Notes: a model not told the origin generated them from the sequence alone. Positions 15,403-24,277 are shown, counted from the stretch's first letter. The stretch is DNA of 24,357 nucleotides from Chara braunii (GCA_003427395.1 BFEA01000147.1:1802266-1826622), one strand, 5' to 3'. A program made the numbers and translations.

Positions 15403-15911
15403 CTCGTAAACTGATTTGGATTCAAGTTCGGTAGTGCCAGCAGTTTTCTCTTTCCTTTCCTAATCCGGGTATCTTGGGTCCATCGCCACTCATCAGGGTC
15501 AAGGTGTAGATCCTCAATCGGGGTCATTGGTCGGTACTCTCTTCGGCCCCGTCCTACATCGAGTACTCTAACACGATATATGCCCTGTCTCTCCTTCCAG
15601 ATAAGGGGTTGTTGATTCCATCGTAATCCATTCCTCTGGATGGAGAAGACTTCAATCAGCAATTGCGTATGGCCGACAAGGTGCACTTGCCCTATCTCCC
15701 TGTCGTGATCGGGCAGACCTACCCAATCTCCTTCCTTTAGGCAGGGGCCTTTTCTAAGGATAGTGTACCACTGGAGAGGGAAGCTATCAATGAGTTCGTT
15801 TAGTGTAGACTTAGTGGAATGGCAGTATCGCAACCAAGCTCTCATTTTTTTTTGCACTTTTCCAGCTCCTTGTCTTCGTGTGGGGCACCATATTTCACCC
15901 AGCCCCTCCAT
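15336..15911 (-). pseudogene. LINE copy 2: conserved domain after the reverse transcriptase
   Basis: The minus-strand frame of 191 codons reads TILRKGPCLKEGDWVGL, then IGQVHLVGHTQLLIEVF, QRNGLRW, then RVRVLDVGRGRREYRP and EDLHLDPDEWRWTQD. The plus-strand LINE at 21459-21902 has the matching PILRKGRVLMEGDWVAK, VGLIHMTQSKEVLIEWY, RNGRL, WVLEVGENRRAF and DPLEWVWNPD. The domain lies between reverse transcriptase and zinc module. Its GDWV...G.V/I pattern looks like a small beta-barrel of KOW/Tudor type, which is inference only. A frameshift links it to the next frame near 15400. Confidence 0.7.
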
Positions 15912-16175
15912 GGGGTATCCGTATGCATTTCAAAATGCGCCTCTCCCCTTCCCAGACGTCATTGTGTCTCAACTGTTTTTATGCAATTTAACATCTTCCA
16001 TTGGTTGATAGTGTATTGCCTGCCGCGTCTGCCAAATGTCTGACAAATGTCTGTCCAACTGTTGTGGTCCCTCAGTGTTCCTCTCCCTTCCTGTTGTAGC
16101 TTTGTGTACCTTTGTATCATTTTTGTTATTTGCAGTCGCTCCACTTCGCAACCCTTCCTCGCTTTAGCATGTCGG

Positions 16176-16310
16176 GGAGGGGGGTGGGGAGGAGGGGGGG
16201 GAAGAGGGTAGGGGGCGGGTACGGGAGTGGAGGAGGTGGAAATGAGGAGAGGAGGGAGGCAGGGGGAGGGGAAGGGTGGGGAATGGGGGACGCAAGACGG
16301 GATGGGACAG
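16176..16310 (+). other. G-rich tract with quadruplex potential
   Basis: About 135 bases contain many runs of three to eight G separated by short linkers (for example GGGGAGGGGGGTGGGGAGG). The proline-rich minus-strand frames here are compositional. It lies where minus-strand LINE homology fades. Confidence 0.7.
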
Positions 16311-16447
16311 GGGCAGTAACGTAAGGGGTGCCCAGAGAGTGTAACCCCTTTGAAGAGGGAGAGGCTGTTTGGAGCCATGTCATGTTACGAGCACAACATT
16401 AGGTTGTAAGAAGGGAACAGGGAAGCGGTGGGTGAGCCCCCCAGAGT

Positions 16448-16511
16448 ATGCTAGGGTAGTCTGCTCTTATCAGCTACCCTGAGCATCTACTCAAGGCAAA
16501 AAAAAAAAAAG
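16448..16511 (+). mobile_element. Family A scrap, copy A10 (hairpin 3 plus poly-A)
   Basis: ATGCTAGGGTAG (from 16448) and CTACCCTGAGCAT (to 16486) flank the loop TCTGCTCTTATCAG, followed by a poly-A run (16498-16510). The loop is identical to the family consensus while both stem arms differ from GTGCTAGTGGTG/CACCACTAACAC. The 5' part of the element is missing. Confidence 0.6.
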
Positions 16512-16799
16512 GGTCTCCTTTGCCATGAAGGCTCTGTGGTCCTCCACTGCTTCCATCGAATGTTAAGCTCGCTATCGAGTTCCAAAAAGATTTGGTGTGG
16601 ATCATGCCAAAGCAGCCGATAAGTTGTCTTAAGGGTAAACTACCACTACCGTTCTCAGTGTTGGGAAAAACGGGAATATACGTCACACGGCATTTTTGGG
16701 GGGTCTGGACGAGGATAGGCCAAAAGGAAATGTTTGGGCCCTACGGCCTCGTTTGCAAAAACATTAAAAAAAAAACAAAAGTACTCGTAAACAAAGAAT

Positions 16800-16943
16800 A
16801 GCGGGGGTGACAGAGGTGTCCGTGCAGCTGTGATCATCATCGCCATGATGGGGGGGATGTCGCAAGCGGACGTCGGGGAGATTGGGGTTGGTACAGAAAA
16901 GGGGTTTGCTATCTCCTCCCCCTTCAACGATAGTGACGATGGC

Positions 16944-16975
<32 letters not shown>

Positions 16976-17290
16976 ATAACAAAACAAACACCATCAATGA
17001 CGACGACCAAGGGAGCATCGGGGTAGGAAGCGGTATCCATGCAACGAAGATTATCATCAGCGCGATGGGAGTGATGCTGCAAGTGGATGTGGTGCGATAC
17101 GGGGCTGATATGAAGAAGTGGTTTACTGCTTCCCCCCCCTCCAACCTCGATGTGGAATTCCTCCTTATGGTTTGGCGAAGGATAGGAGTAGGATGGCTGG
17201 GGGTAATTGGTGTTGCCTGGCCTGCAATATCAATCATCAAGGGGGGTCTGATCATCCTGTTGGTTGGTGGTGGGCTGATTAGGGATTAGT
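16800..17290 (+). repeat. Diverged two-copy repeat upstream of the LINE
   Basis: 16815-16930 and 17040-17155 align (period near 225 bp): ATCATCATCGCCATGATGG / ATCATCAGCGCGATGGGAG, then GCAAG.GGA.GT, and GG.TTT.CT..(T/C)CC.CC.CC. In one plus frame the two give related peptides (AVIIIAMMGGMSQADV and TKIIISAMGVMLQVDV). A frame of 135 codons (16882-17289) covers the second unit. This may be part of the LINE 5' region or an older repeat. An (AAC)n run separates the units. Confidence 0.5.
16943..16975 (+). repeat. (AAC)n trinucleotide repeat
   Basis: Eleven perfect AAC units. It encodes poly-Thr or poly-Asn on one strand and poly-Val on the other, which explains the odd low-complexity frames here. 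Confidence 0.9.
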
Positions 17291-17308
17291 TAGCAGGAGG
17301 GGGCCAGG

Positions 17309-17866
17309 GTGCAAAAGGATTCATCTATTCAGGGAGAAACCTCTACTAAGGACTACCTAGAAGGGGCCTTTGGGCCTCAGCCAATGGATATCGAGGAGTC
17401 TGCAGTCCCCCTCCCCCCTCCCCCGGATGTGACGGCGATGGACATAGATCAACAAGAGGATACCAACGCCCCCCTGGCTGATATGGACATGGAACTCAAA
17501 CTTAGGACTATTGCCGATTGGCTGATAGACGGCTTTAGAGCCCAATATCCAGGCGCCACATGGGACTTTTGGGACAACACCTACACCCAACTCTTCCCTT
17601 TACTGGATAAGAGCCCAACCCTGCGTAAAGCCCTGGAAGAAGGGCCTCCCCCACATACTACCTGGGCTGAAGTCTTCCAGCGGATCCGCCACCTGGCTGC
17701 CCAACACTTCCACCCCCCTGTGCAACAACAACACTCCCAGGGAGAGGGAGGAGGAGGTCAACCCCATACCAGCCTACCCCGCCACAAAAAAACAGATACA
17801 TGGTGGAAACAGGGCAATACGAGAAGAACCTACTACAAAAAGATGGGGTGGCAGTCATTCCGCTGA
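17309..17866 (+). pseudogene. LINE ORF1-like region, N-terminal part
   Basis: A 185-codon frame begins near MQKDSSIQGETSTKDYLEGA. It has an acidic, Pro-rich start (PLPPPPDV.AMDIDQQ), a middle with AQYPGATWDFWDNTYTQLFP and a His/Gln-rich, then Lys/Arg-rich basic end (PRHKKTDTWW). A basic tail would fit RNA binding by an ORF1 protein. No CCHC zinc knuckle or RRM is obvious. The stop is TGA at 17864-17866, and the same frame continues after it. Function is inferred mainly from position before the endonuclease. Confidence 0.5.
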
Positions 17867-17869
17867 TAC

Positions 17870-18625
17870 ATGCAGACGATGGATATTGGCCTCTCCGGGG
17901 TGCGAGGAGGTTACAGGCTGCCAGGATGGGGCTTTTACAACATTTGGTATCTCCCGGGCCGACGGGCCAGTGACTTCAAGAAAAAGGCCGACCCCTTTCT
18001 AAGACAGCATTACCCAGCAGGTGTCCTAGCAACCCTCCCGCAATTCGAGGGGCTGATAAGGGTTGCCACCACAAACCTGTACGTCCTATTTGAGGAGGAC
18101 AAGGAAATGGTTCTGCCACGGAGCACTGATGGAGCTACCCCTCCAGCAAGTGATTGCCAATACCTTTTGGTCACAAGAAGACCTCTTAACCTGTTTATCA
18201 AAGGTCCTTCGATACGGATTGTTGTGCACAACNNACTGGACCGCCAAGCCATGGACGCGTGTCTAGGTAGAGAAACAAAGGCAGCCAGTATGAACGAAAT
18301 AGAGATCCTATACTGTAGAAATCCTCAGTGGAAGCACTGCCTCCGGAACGCGGACCTTGACCTTAGGACCCTGAACGTGAATGGGCTGGCCTTCTTCAAT
18401 CCCTCGAAAAGGCAAGCTGTTTGGGATCAACTGAAAGGAGTGGGGGGCAGGACATGGCCAGATGTCATTTGCATTCAGGAAACTCACCTAATGGACAAAC
18501 CGGAACACCACCGAACACATAAATTTAATTTGGCCTCATCAGGCCTTCAGAGCGCATGCAAAATCACCAGGCTCGGCAGGGGTAGCTATCTGGATCCCGC
18601 CTGGGTCACGATTAGAGGTGGTTAA
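17870..18625 (+). pseudogene. LINE ORF1-like end fused in frame to endonuclease start
   Basis: In one frame of 251 codons, the first 160 codons (GFYNIWYLPGRRASDFKKKA, DPFLRQHYPAGVLATLPQF, later LNLFIKGPSIRIVVHN) look like an ORF1 core. The rest opens the APE endonuclease: LRTLNVNGL, KRQAVWDQL, DVICIQETHL. The Asn of NVNGL and the Glu of QETH are the first two catalytic positions. Two ambiguous bases lie at 18233-18234. No separate ORF2 start is visible at the junction, so a gag-endonuclease fusion is possible, or the boundary has decayed. Confidence 0.75.
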
Positions 18626-19024
18626 CTGGGTGGTAGATGAGGAGCATGGGAGGTGGGTATCAATCCTCGGCATGTTAGAATTAGAACTAATCAGCATTTT
18701 TTGCATTTACGCCCCCAATACGACCACAGAGCGGGCCACCTTTTTTGCCCACCTCCAGTCCATGACCCCGCAAGGCGTACACTTATCATCGCCGGAGATT
18801 TTAACGCGGCTCCGATCCGGGAAAAGGATCGATGGGGATCTCGTGACCCCTGCCCACATTATGTAGAAGAGGACGAGCGAATAATGGCAGACCTTTGTGA
18901 GTCCCTGAGTTTGGTGGACGTTTTTAGACTCCTACACCCGATCGAAAAAAACTACACTTGCCACCATACCAACGACCAGTTACGACATTCCAAATCGCGC
19001 ATCGATCTGATCCTGCTTTCGTAG
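18618..19024 (+). pseudogene. LINE APE endonuclease, C-terminal half (frameshifted)
   Basis: Frame 18618 gives NWVVDEEHGRWVSIL and IFCIYAPNTTTERATFFAHL. Near 18780 homology moves to the frame that gives TLIIAGDFNAAP, then CESLSLVDVFRLLHP and KSRIDLILLS. These are the YAPN, GDFN and SRID motifs of LINE endonucleases, with the catalytic Asp and Asn of GDFN present. A TAG (19022-19024) follows. The usual final SDH motif appears as LDH in the next segment (near 19090), so its Ser is lost. The enzyme would nick target DNA to start reverse transcription. Confidence 0.85.
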
Positions 19025-20163
19025 GAAATTCAGAACGCCTTGCAACTCTCCACTATCCTCCCACAAAGCCCCCACCCTGGCCTTGACCACTGTACATGCG
19101 GGGCTATTTTTTCCTTCCGGAAGCGTCCAGATCAAGGCCCCGGATACTACAAGCTCAATACTTCCCTTCTCAAAGAAGAATCATTTCGCACATACGTTCG
19201 TGACGTCTGGTCTTTCTGGAGGGACCAGAAACCTTCCTTTGACTCAGAAGTGCGTTGGTTTACCAACGGGCTATTCTTCCTAGCCAGAAAATGCAAGGAC
19301 TACTTGAAACTATCGACAAACAAAAGACATGCACAAGAAATGGAGGTTCATAAAAGACTTCACAACCTGGGTAACCAGGACAACTCAAATGAACATATTC
19401 CGGAGATTCAAAGCTTAGCACAGCACCGTTGGCAAGGAATTAGAATTCGAGGCAAACTAGCAAAGTAGTCAACCGAAGGGACCATGGACTCTCATTTCTT
19501 TAGTCTAGCCTCTTTAAAATCCCACCGAACCACGATCGAAGCTCTGATGGATCATGTTTCTGATGACTTAACCACCACCACAGCACATTGCGTAAAGATT
19601 GCTAGAACATTTTACAAAGACCTCTTCTCCTCTCACATTCCCCCGCAGAAAGAGGATGACCGGTTAAAAGCACTAGGCGACTTTCTACGCCTAATAGAGG
19701 GCCACCTCTCCTCGTCACAAAAAGATCATTTGGACCGGCAGATCTCCAAAGAGGAGATCTGGACGGCACTTATGCAAATGGAGGAAGAGAAAACCCTAGG
19801 CCTAGATGGTTTCCCCAAAGAATTTTGGGAGGCCATGTGGCCCCTCCTAAGCGAAGACTTGATGAACTTCTATAGGGCAGTATGGGATTCGGGCGAGTTG
19901 GGGGAACTGGTAGGGCAAGGGGTACTCTCTCTGCTTCACAAAAAAGGAGATAAAATGAACATCAAGAACTATCGACCCATCACACTCTTGACGGTCGTAT
20001 ACAAGCTGCTATCAACGGCTCTGGCCAACGGAATGATAAAAATAATGGAAGACATCATTCACCCGGCACAGACCGGCTTTGTGCGTAATCAGAACATTCA
20101 AGAAAACATACTCTTGATCAATGAGGTGATCAGCTTGGCACATCAGTCCAAAAGTAATGCCGC
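19025..20163 (+). pseudogene. LINE linker and reverse transcriptase fingers
   Basis: The frame from 19040 shows GPGYYKLNTSLLKEESF, typical of the linker after the endonuclease. After a TAG at 19466-19468 it continues with HFFSLASLKSHR, KTLGLDGFPKEFW (the conserved P.DG.P..F block with Pro replaced by Leu), GVLSLLHKKGD, KNYRPITLLTVVYKLLSTAL and IIHPAQTGFV. These are the N-terminal and first fingers motifs of a non-LTR reverse transcriptase. At about 20164 one base is missing and the reading moves to another frame. Confidence 0.88.
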
Positions 20164-20700
20164 GTTATCTTTATTGATTTTGAAAAAGCCTATGACCACG
20201 TTGATTGGTTCTTTCTAGACAAATGCCTGGATCGTCTAAATTTTGGAATCAACTTTCAAAGGTGGGTGCGTATCTTACATCAGAACGCTACTACGGGCGT
20301 TCAGATCAACGGGTCGCTAGCCCCAGTGATAAGGTTACAACGTTCAGTACGATAAGGGGATCCCATTGCCCCCTTCCTATTTATTATTATCATGGAAGCG
20401 CTAGCTGCCAACCTCCGTCAGAGCAAGGACATAAAGAGAATTCAGATCTCCGGCATCCCTGAGGAAGCGGTTCCGGTCTGCTCGCTGTTCGCAGATGACC
20501 TCACAATTTTGGCTGATGCCACGCATCAGAATATGGAGGCGATTCATAGACTAATGGATCTTTTCGGCACCCTCTCTGACATGGCCGTCAATTGGGGACA
20601 TAAAACAATAGGATGGTGGTTCCATCATCAAGGGGGCCGCCCGCCGGAGGGGCACCAGGTCTCCCGGGCAGACCCGGAAACCCCCATTCGAATCTTTTGA
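20161..20700 (+). pseudogene. LINE reverse transcriptase palm
   Basis: After the shift the frame gives VIFIDFEKAYDHVDWFFL, with the first catalytic Asp in FIDFEKAYD (about 20170-20196). Then come NATTGVQINGS and QRSVR, a TAA at 20353-20355 where the family has Gln in RQGDP, then GDPIAPFLFIIIMEALA and the FADD box (20488-20499) with both catalytic Asp residues. The TGA at 20698-20700 sits before VKMTTLGK, where LGV or similar is usual, so it is also a lesion. The active-site residues themselves are intact. Confidence 0.9.
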
Positions 20701-20955
20701 GTCAAGATGACAACTTTAGGCAAAACCCCCGAGAACGATGGATGGTTATCAAGCCCTGTATTTGCTAAACTTTCGCAATGGAAGCACCAATACGCATCCC
20801 TCTTCGGACGAGCCTTGATTATCAACAATGTAGTGTTAGCCACCTTGTGGTACAAATCGGTCCTTTGGCCGCTGAGCCCAACTGCCCACAAATCCCTGAA
20901 GAGGAAGGTGGCAGCCTACTTATGGAGAGGAGACAACGAAATCCCCACGCGATAA
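20701..20955 (+). pseudogene. LINE reverse transcriptase thumb region
   Basis: The frame reads VKMTTLGKTPENDGWLS, AKLSQWKHQYASLFGRALII, NNVVLATLWYKSVLWPLSP and KSLKRKVAAYLWRGD. The pattern W....L.L.GR..L.N.V....LWY and the later LW.G is typical of the segment after FADD in L1-like elements. A frame change occurs near 20945, after which homology goes on as SRVAWESVVQPKAKGGLGI. Confidence 0.8.
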
Positions 20956-21902
20956 GTAGAGTGGCGTGGGAGTCAGTTGTACAACCTAAGGCAAAGGGCG
21001 GCTTGGGTATTCTAGACCCTCTTGGCCAATCCCAAGCCCTCAGTCTACAATGGGTGTTACGTCTGATCTTTGACAATCCTTTAGTGTGGAGGCCGCTCGC
21101 ACTAGAACAAATTGCACGTCTTGCCCTTGAGGCCCCCCCAACCATCCACCCTCTCCAATGGTTAGATGACCGCTATTGGAGGATTCCACGGCGCCCCCGA
21201 GGAAGGGAAGCACGAAGGGACGATTTCTGGCTCCGCCTATTAAAAATCTGGAGGAAGCTTCCCCCTCCAAATCGCCCACCTCCCGTGAGATGGGAAGAAG
21301 TGGCAAGACAACCCCTCTTCGGGAATCGTTGGATCACCAACAAACAGAGTCAGATTTTTTGCAGCTCTGATTCCCCATGGAAAGGATGGGTGAAGAATGG
21401 GGTGATATAAGTATGCGACCTCTGGGATGAAGAAAAGGACTGGAAGAGCCCGGAGAGGATGAGGGAGGAGCTGAGGTATTCCCATAATGTAGAGATTGCA
21501 CTTGAGGAAATAGCGGAGGCCCTCCCGGTGGGGTGGTGGCCCATCCTGCGTAAAGGAAGGGTGCTGATGGAGGGGGACTGGGTGGCCAAGGAAGGGAGGA
21601 GGAATAAGGTCGGCCTTATTCACATGACCCAATCGAAGGAGGTGCTGATCGAATGGTATAGACAAGAAAGGAATGGTAGACTGACAGGGAGCAGCAATCC
21701 CTTCCAATGGGTCCAGAAGGATAGATTACACAGAATTTGGGTGCTAGAGGTCGGCGAGAACAGGCGGGCATTCCTTTCTGAGATAGCTATAGAGGCCCTC
21801 CCCATTGACCCTTTGGAATGGGTGTGGAACCCTGATCCACGACTTAATCTAAGGCAGCCCAAACCTAAAACCTTGCCCGGCCTCACAGTCAAAACAATAT
21901 AA
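20940..21902 (+). pseudogene. LINE connection and GDWV domain
   Basis: The first part, SRVAWESVVQPKAKGGLGIL and ALSLQWVLRLIFDNPLVW, is the PK..GGLG block found after the thumb in plant L1-like proteins. Less typical sequence follows (WLDDRYWRIPRRPRGREARR, SPWKGWVKNGVI), a TAA at 21408-21410, then VCDLWDEEKDWKSPERM and the domain PILRKGRVLMEGDWVAK ... WVLEVGENRRAF ... DPLEWVWNPDPR. The latter aligns with 15911-15420 of the minus-strand copy. I know no named domain for it. The frame ends at 21900-21902, and homology continues in another frame. Confidence 0.75.
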
Positions 21903-21903
21903 C

Positions 21904-22869
21904 ATGCTAAGAGTTAAACGCTGTTTAAAGGACACAGTGGTTGATCGTTGGCAAAGGCACCTCAACATAGAGCGTCACCTTCTTACACCCATCAGATGGT
22001 TCCGTGACATTAAATGTAAACCTGCGAAAATCACATCATTGCAGTGGCAGATCCTGCATCGGTGCCTCCCCACCAACAATTGGTTGATAGATCACCCGCA
22101 GTTAGAACAGCAGGGCCGAGCGCTCCCTTGGTGTGACCGATGCCGACAGGGCTTCCCGGGTAAAAAGAGAGTAGAAACAATAAAGCATATTTTTCTACAA
22201 TGCCCTGTTGCTGTTCTTGCTTGGAGGTGGTGGGATAGGGTGTGGCAACAGATAGTCCCCGAGCGACCATGGCCGTGGGATTGGCGTGCCATCTTATTGG
22301 GACATTACCCACCCTTCCTAGATGACACCTTCGTACTAAATATGTTCCACCTGGCCCGATGGCGTGCCATCTTATTGGGACATTACCCACCCTTCCTAGA
22401 TGACACCTTCGTACTAAATATGTTCCATCTGGCCCGACGAACGATTTTGTGGATCCTGTGGTGGCAACGATGCGTACTGACTTTAGATCACGTAAGGGCA
22501 GAGGGCGAAGAAAGGATGGAACAACTCAAAGAGCACTTTCAACTGGAGCTCTCACACAGATGGAAAACACTGAAGCAAACACTAGACAACCTCCACAGAG
22601 TCACTGACATCCGAGAAAGGCTTCTACAGTTCACTAGGGAATGGTTGGGTGGGGATTGGGAGGGTTGGGTAGCGGAAATACGCTGGTCAGGACCTTGGGA
22701 GGGAGAGGGGGGGGAGGAGGGCTTCCCCTGAGAGCAAGTGCCTAGGGACTATCGAATGATATTTAAGGATTGGCTGACCTTGGACCCCAGTTGCCCTTTG
22801 CGACCTGCGGAAGAGTTCCCAGACCCGTTCCCTCCCCACCCCTATGCTTCAGAAATATGCCGTAGCTGA
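21904..22869 (+). pseudogene. LINE zinc module and C-terminal domain
   Basis: LRVKRCLKDTVVDRWQRHLN leads to KITSLQWQILHRCLPTNNWL, LPWCDRCRQGFPGKKRV and IKHIFLQCPVAVLAW: a C..C..H....C zinc module of the zf-RVT kind. Then come RAILLGHYPPFLDDTFVLNM (present twice), ILWILWWQRCVLTLDHVRA, a helical stretch and EWLGGDWEGWVAEIRW. A TGA at 22729-22731 is followed in the same frame by PRDYRMIFKDWLTLDP, FPDPFPPHPYASE and a final TGA (22867-22869). Both other copies keep this part, so the first TGA is a lesion. Plant L1 proteins usually end soon after the zinc module, so this extension is unusual. Confidence 0.85.
22282..22437 (+). repeat. In-frame 78-bp tandem duplication inside the LINE
   Basis: TGGCGTGCCATCTTATTGGG and the following bases to GGCCCGA occur twice with period 78 (22282-22359 and 22360-22437). 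One difference is visible (CAC versus CAT). The 26-residue unit appears once in the other two LINE copies. It is recent and keeps the frame. Confidence 0.92.
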
Positions 22870-23490
22870 CCAACAAGTCCCGGAAGTAAGACACAGCCAA
22901 GTCCCATTTTCCTCTACCTGTTACTCTGACCTTCTCCCAGTTCTGGTAGTTGGCCCAGGTAGTATCTTGGCTAGGTCCCTCTGCAGTTTTCTCCCATTTG
23001 TTTTCCTCTTTCTCTTCCGCTCTGGCTAATCTGCTTGTCTGCGTCCCCGCCTGTCTCCACCTGGGTCCCTTTTCCTCATCCTGTTTTCCTTTTTCTCTCC
23101 TGCTCTGGCTAGTTTGCTTTGTCTGAGTTTCTGCCTGATTCGGCTGCAGTCAATGGCTAGTCTGCTTCGTCTGAGTTTTTGCCTGATTCGGCTGCAGTCA
23201 ATTTTGGCAGCATGGGGGTTGGTCAGAAAAGAGGATCGAGGGGCAGTACACATTAGGTGACATTAGGTGATAGGTAAGGAAGTCGGTTTTTCTGCCTTTT
23301 AGCCTGGGCATAGTCTGTGTTTCTGTCATTTCAGTCATTTTGGGGGTTGTAATCAGGTTTTAGTCTAGGGTTGTCATTCAATTTCATTCAATTTCAGTCC
23401 CTTTTCCAATTTGCTTCCATTACGCTGCCAGCGGGTGTGAGCGTCATGACTGATGGAGGTCAGTGTTGAAGGGCGGGTAAGGCAAGGAGA
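22870..23490 (+). other. LINE 3' flank with local repeats
   Basis: No coding motif is seen after the final TGA. TGCTCTGGCTAGTTTGCTTT with GATTCGGCTGCAGTCAAT (23108-23155) is duplicated at 23156-23203 with period 48, and a more diverged third relative lies at about 22998-23045. The triplicated GACATTAGGTGA lies near 23260. It could be the LINE 3' untranslated region, but no poly-A end is found. Confidence 0.5.
22998..23203 (+). repeat. Tandem repeat, units of 48 bp plus a diverged relative
   Basis: Two close units (23108-23155, 23156-23203) share GTCTGAGTTT, GCCTGATTCGGCTGCAGTCA. A diverged relative with TTCCGCTCTGGCTAATCTGC lies upstream. On the minus strand the pair gives repeated peptide DCSRIRQKLRRS, an artefact of the repeat. 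Confidence 0.75.
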
Positions 23491-23502
23491 TGGCAGGAAT
23501 AC

Positions 23503-23867
23503 CCACTGGTGCCCCCCAGTGGCTCCTCCCGTTACCCTGACCACGCACAGGGTTGGAAAGGGAGAAGAGGACCACCTCCGCTCAGTCAAGTGTCAATTGT
23601 CTGTGTGGTGGGGTTTTCCATGAGTTGGGTCGTATGCACTCCTGCTCAGTCAATCCTCTGATTTCCAGAGTAATCAATGCTGGCAGGCACCCTCAAGACA
23701 CCATCCGATTCTCCTTCCTAGCATCATTCTGTATCAATCTGTATCAATCTGTATCAATCTGTGTAACGGACGCTGGACCCGTTTTCCAGCAGGTGATGCT
23801 CCCCACCAATAGATGGAGCCTCTCCCCAGGTGCTAGCAATGTTTGCCTTAAACAGCATCGCTAGCAC
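23503..23867 (+). mobile_element. Family A structured SINE-like element, copy A11 (sense, all hairpins)
   Basis: It comprises outer hairpin CCACTGGTGCCCCCCAGTGG (23503-23522), head GCTCAGTCAATC, hairpin 0 CTCTGATTTCCAGAG (23656-23670), hairpin 1 CTGGACCCGTTTTCCAG (23773-23789), hairpin 2 GCTCC...GGAGC (23798-23819) and hairpin 3 GTGCTAGC/GCTAGCAC (23830-23867). A small 10-bp tandem repeat (CTGTATCAAT, about 23729-23762) sits between hairpins 0 and 1. Hairpin 3 has different inner arms and a different loop, yet pairs perfectly at the base. No poly-A follows directly. Confidence 0.75.
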
Positions 23868-24140
23868 TGGAGGGACTAGAGGTAATCAATTCCCCCTGAC
23901 AGTTTCACATGATAAAGCACATTGGACACTGGACTTGACGTCCAGATCATACATCTCTCATCATTGATAGAGTCTTCAGGATTTTTTTTACTTTTTTTTT
24001 AAAGCCTGGGGTGTTGTAGAGGCCAAGGACCAGACCCGCGGTGATTGACAAAGATTGTATACATCATATCGTGTTTAGGGTTTCATGATTTGAGTTTGAT
24101 GGAGATAGAATACAGACCATACTTGCGGGGCATTAGTGCG
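23868..24140. other. No gene seen
   Basis: Unremarkable A/T-rich sequence with a T-rich stretch near 23979-24000 (two T runs split by AC). No family is recognised. Confidence 0.4.
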
Positions 24141-24141
24141 G

Positions 24142-24265
24142 TGCGCTGCGCCGTGCGGCATGCGCGCGGTGACACCGCGCGCGCATGTGCGCACGCAAGC
24201 GCACGAGGTGCGCCGTGCGCGCAGCGCATGGGGACGCGCTACCAGTGCAAGGTGCGCACTGTGCG
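24142..24265. other. GC-rich alternating purine-pyrimidine stretch
   Basis: Dense GCGC, CGTG and TGCG steps with several CpG sites and short palindromes (CGCGCGGTGACACCGCGCGC). It contrasts sharply with the AT-rich sequence before it. Alternating GC/GT can adopt left-handed DNA. It may be a CpG island-like piece or a decayed satellite. Confidence 0.6.
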
Positions 24266-24276
24266 ATTCTACTTCC

Positions 24277-24277
<1 letters not shown>

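Larger units (their letters stand above)
14500..16150 (-). mobile_element. 5'-truncated LINE (minus strand), copy 2
   Basis: A decayed copy of the C-terminal third of the same LINE family as 17309-22869. In minus-strand order: the region equivalent to 21350-21900 (15911 to 15420), the zinc module (15402-15082), the ILLGYYP..NMFHLGRR region (about 15080-14860) and the WLGG..EGWVAEVRW tail (14853-14509). Reverse transcriptase and endonuclease are absent, and homology fades upstream of about 16150 in G-rich DNA (plus strand). The divergence from the plus-strand copy, with many conserved residues, indicates separate insertions rather than a recent duplication. Confidence 0.8.
17309..22869 (+). 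mobile_element. L1-like non-LTR retrotransposon (LINE), long but inactive copy
   Basis: In order on the plus strand: an ORF1-like region, APE-type endonuclease, linker, reverse transcriptase, a conserved domain of unknown role, a Cys-Cys-His-Cys zinc module and a C-terminal domain. Together about 5.5 kb, near the usual size of plant L1 coding regions. No RNase H was seen. The copy is interrupted by stops near 17864, 19022, 19466, 20353, 20698, 21408 and 22729, and frame changes near 18620, 18780, 20164, 20945 and 21900, so it cannot make its proteins. An in-frame duplication (22282-22437) is also present. Ends are not defined: no poly-A or target-site duplication was found. Confidence 0.9.

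Noticed and set aside
15969-16383. Proline-rich minus-strand protein before the LINE copy
   Set aside because: The proline-rich part is the complement of the G-rich tract; only the last part could be decayed LINE sequence, without clear alignment.
16764-17255. Minus-strand membrane protein gene with a long Val run
   Set aside because: The hydrophobic stretch is the translation of the (AAC)n repeat and its flanks; no start context or homology supports it.
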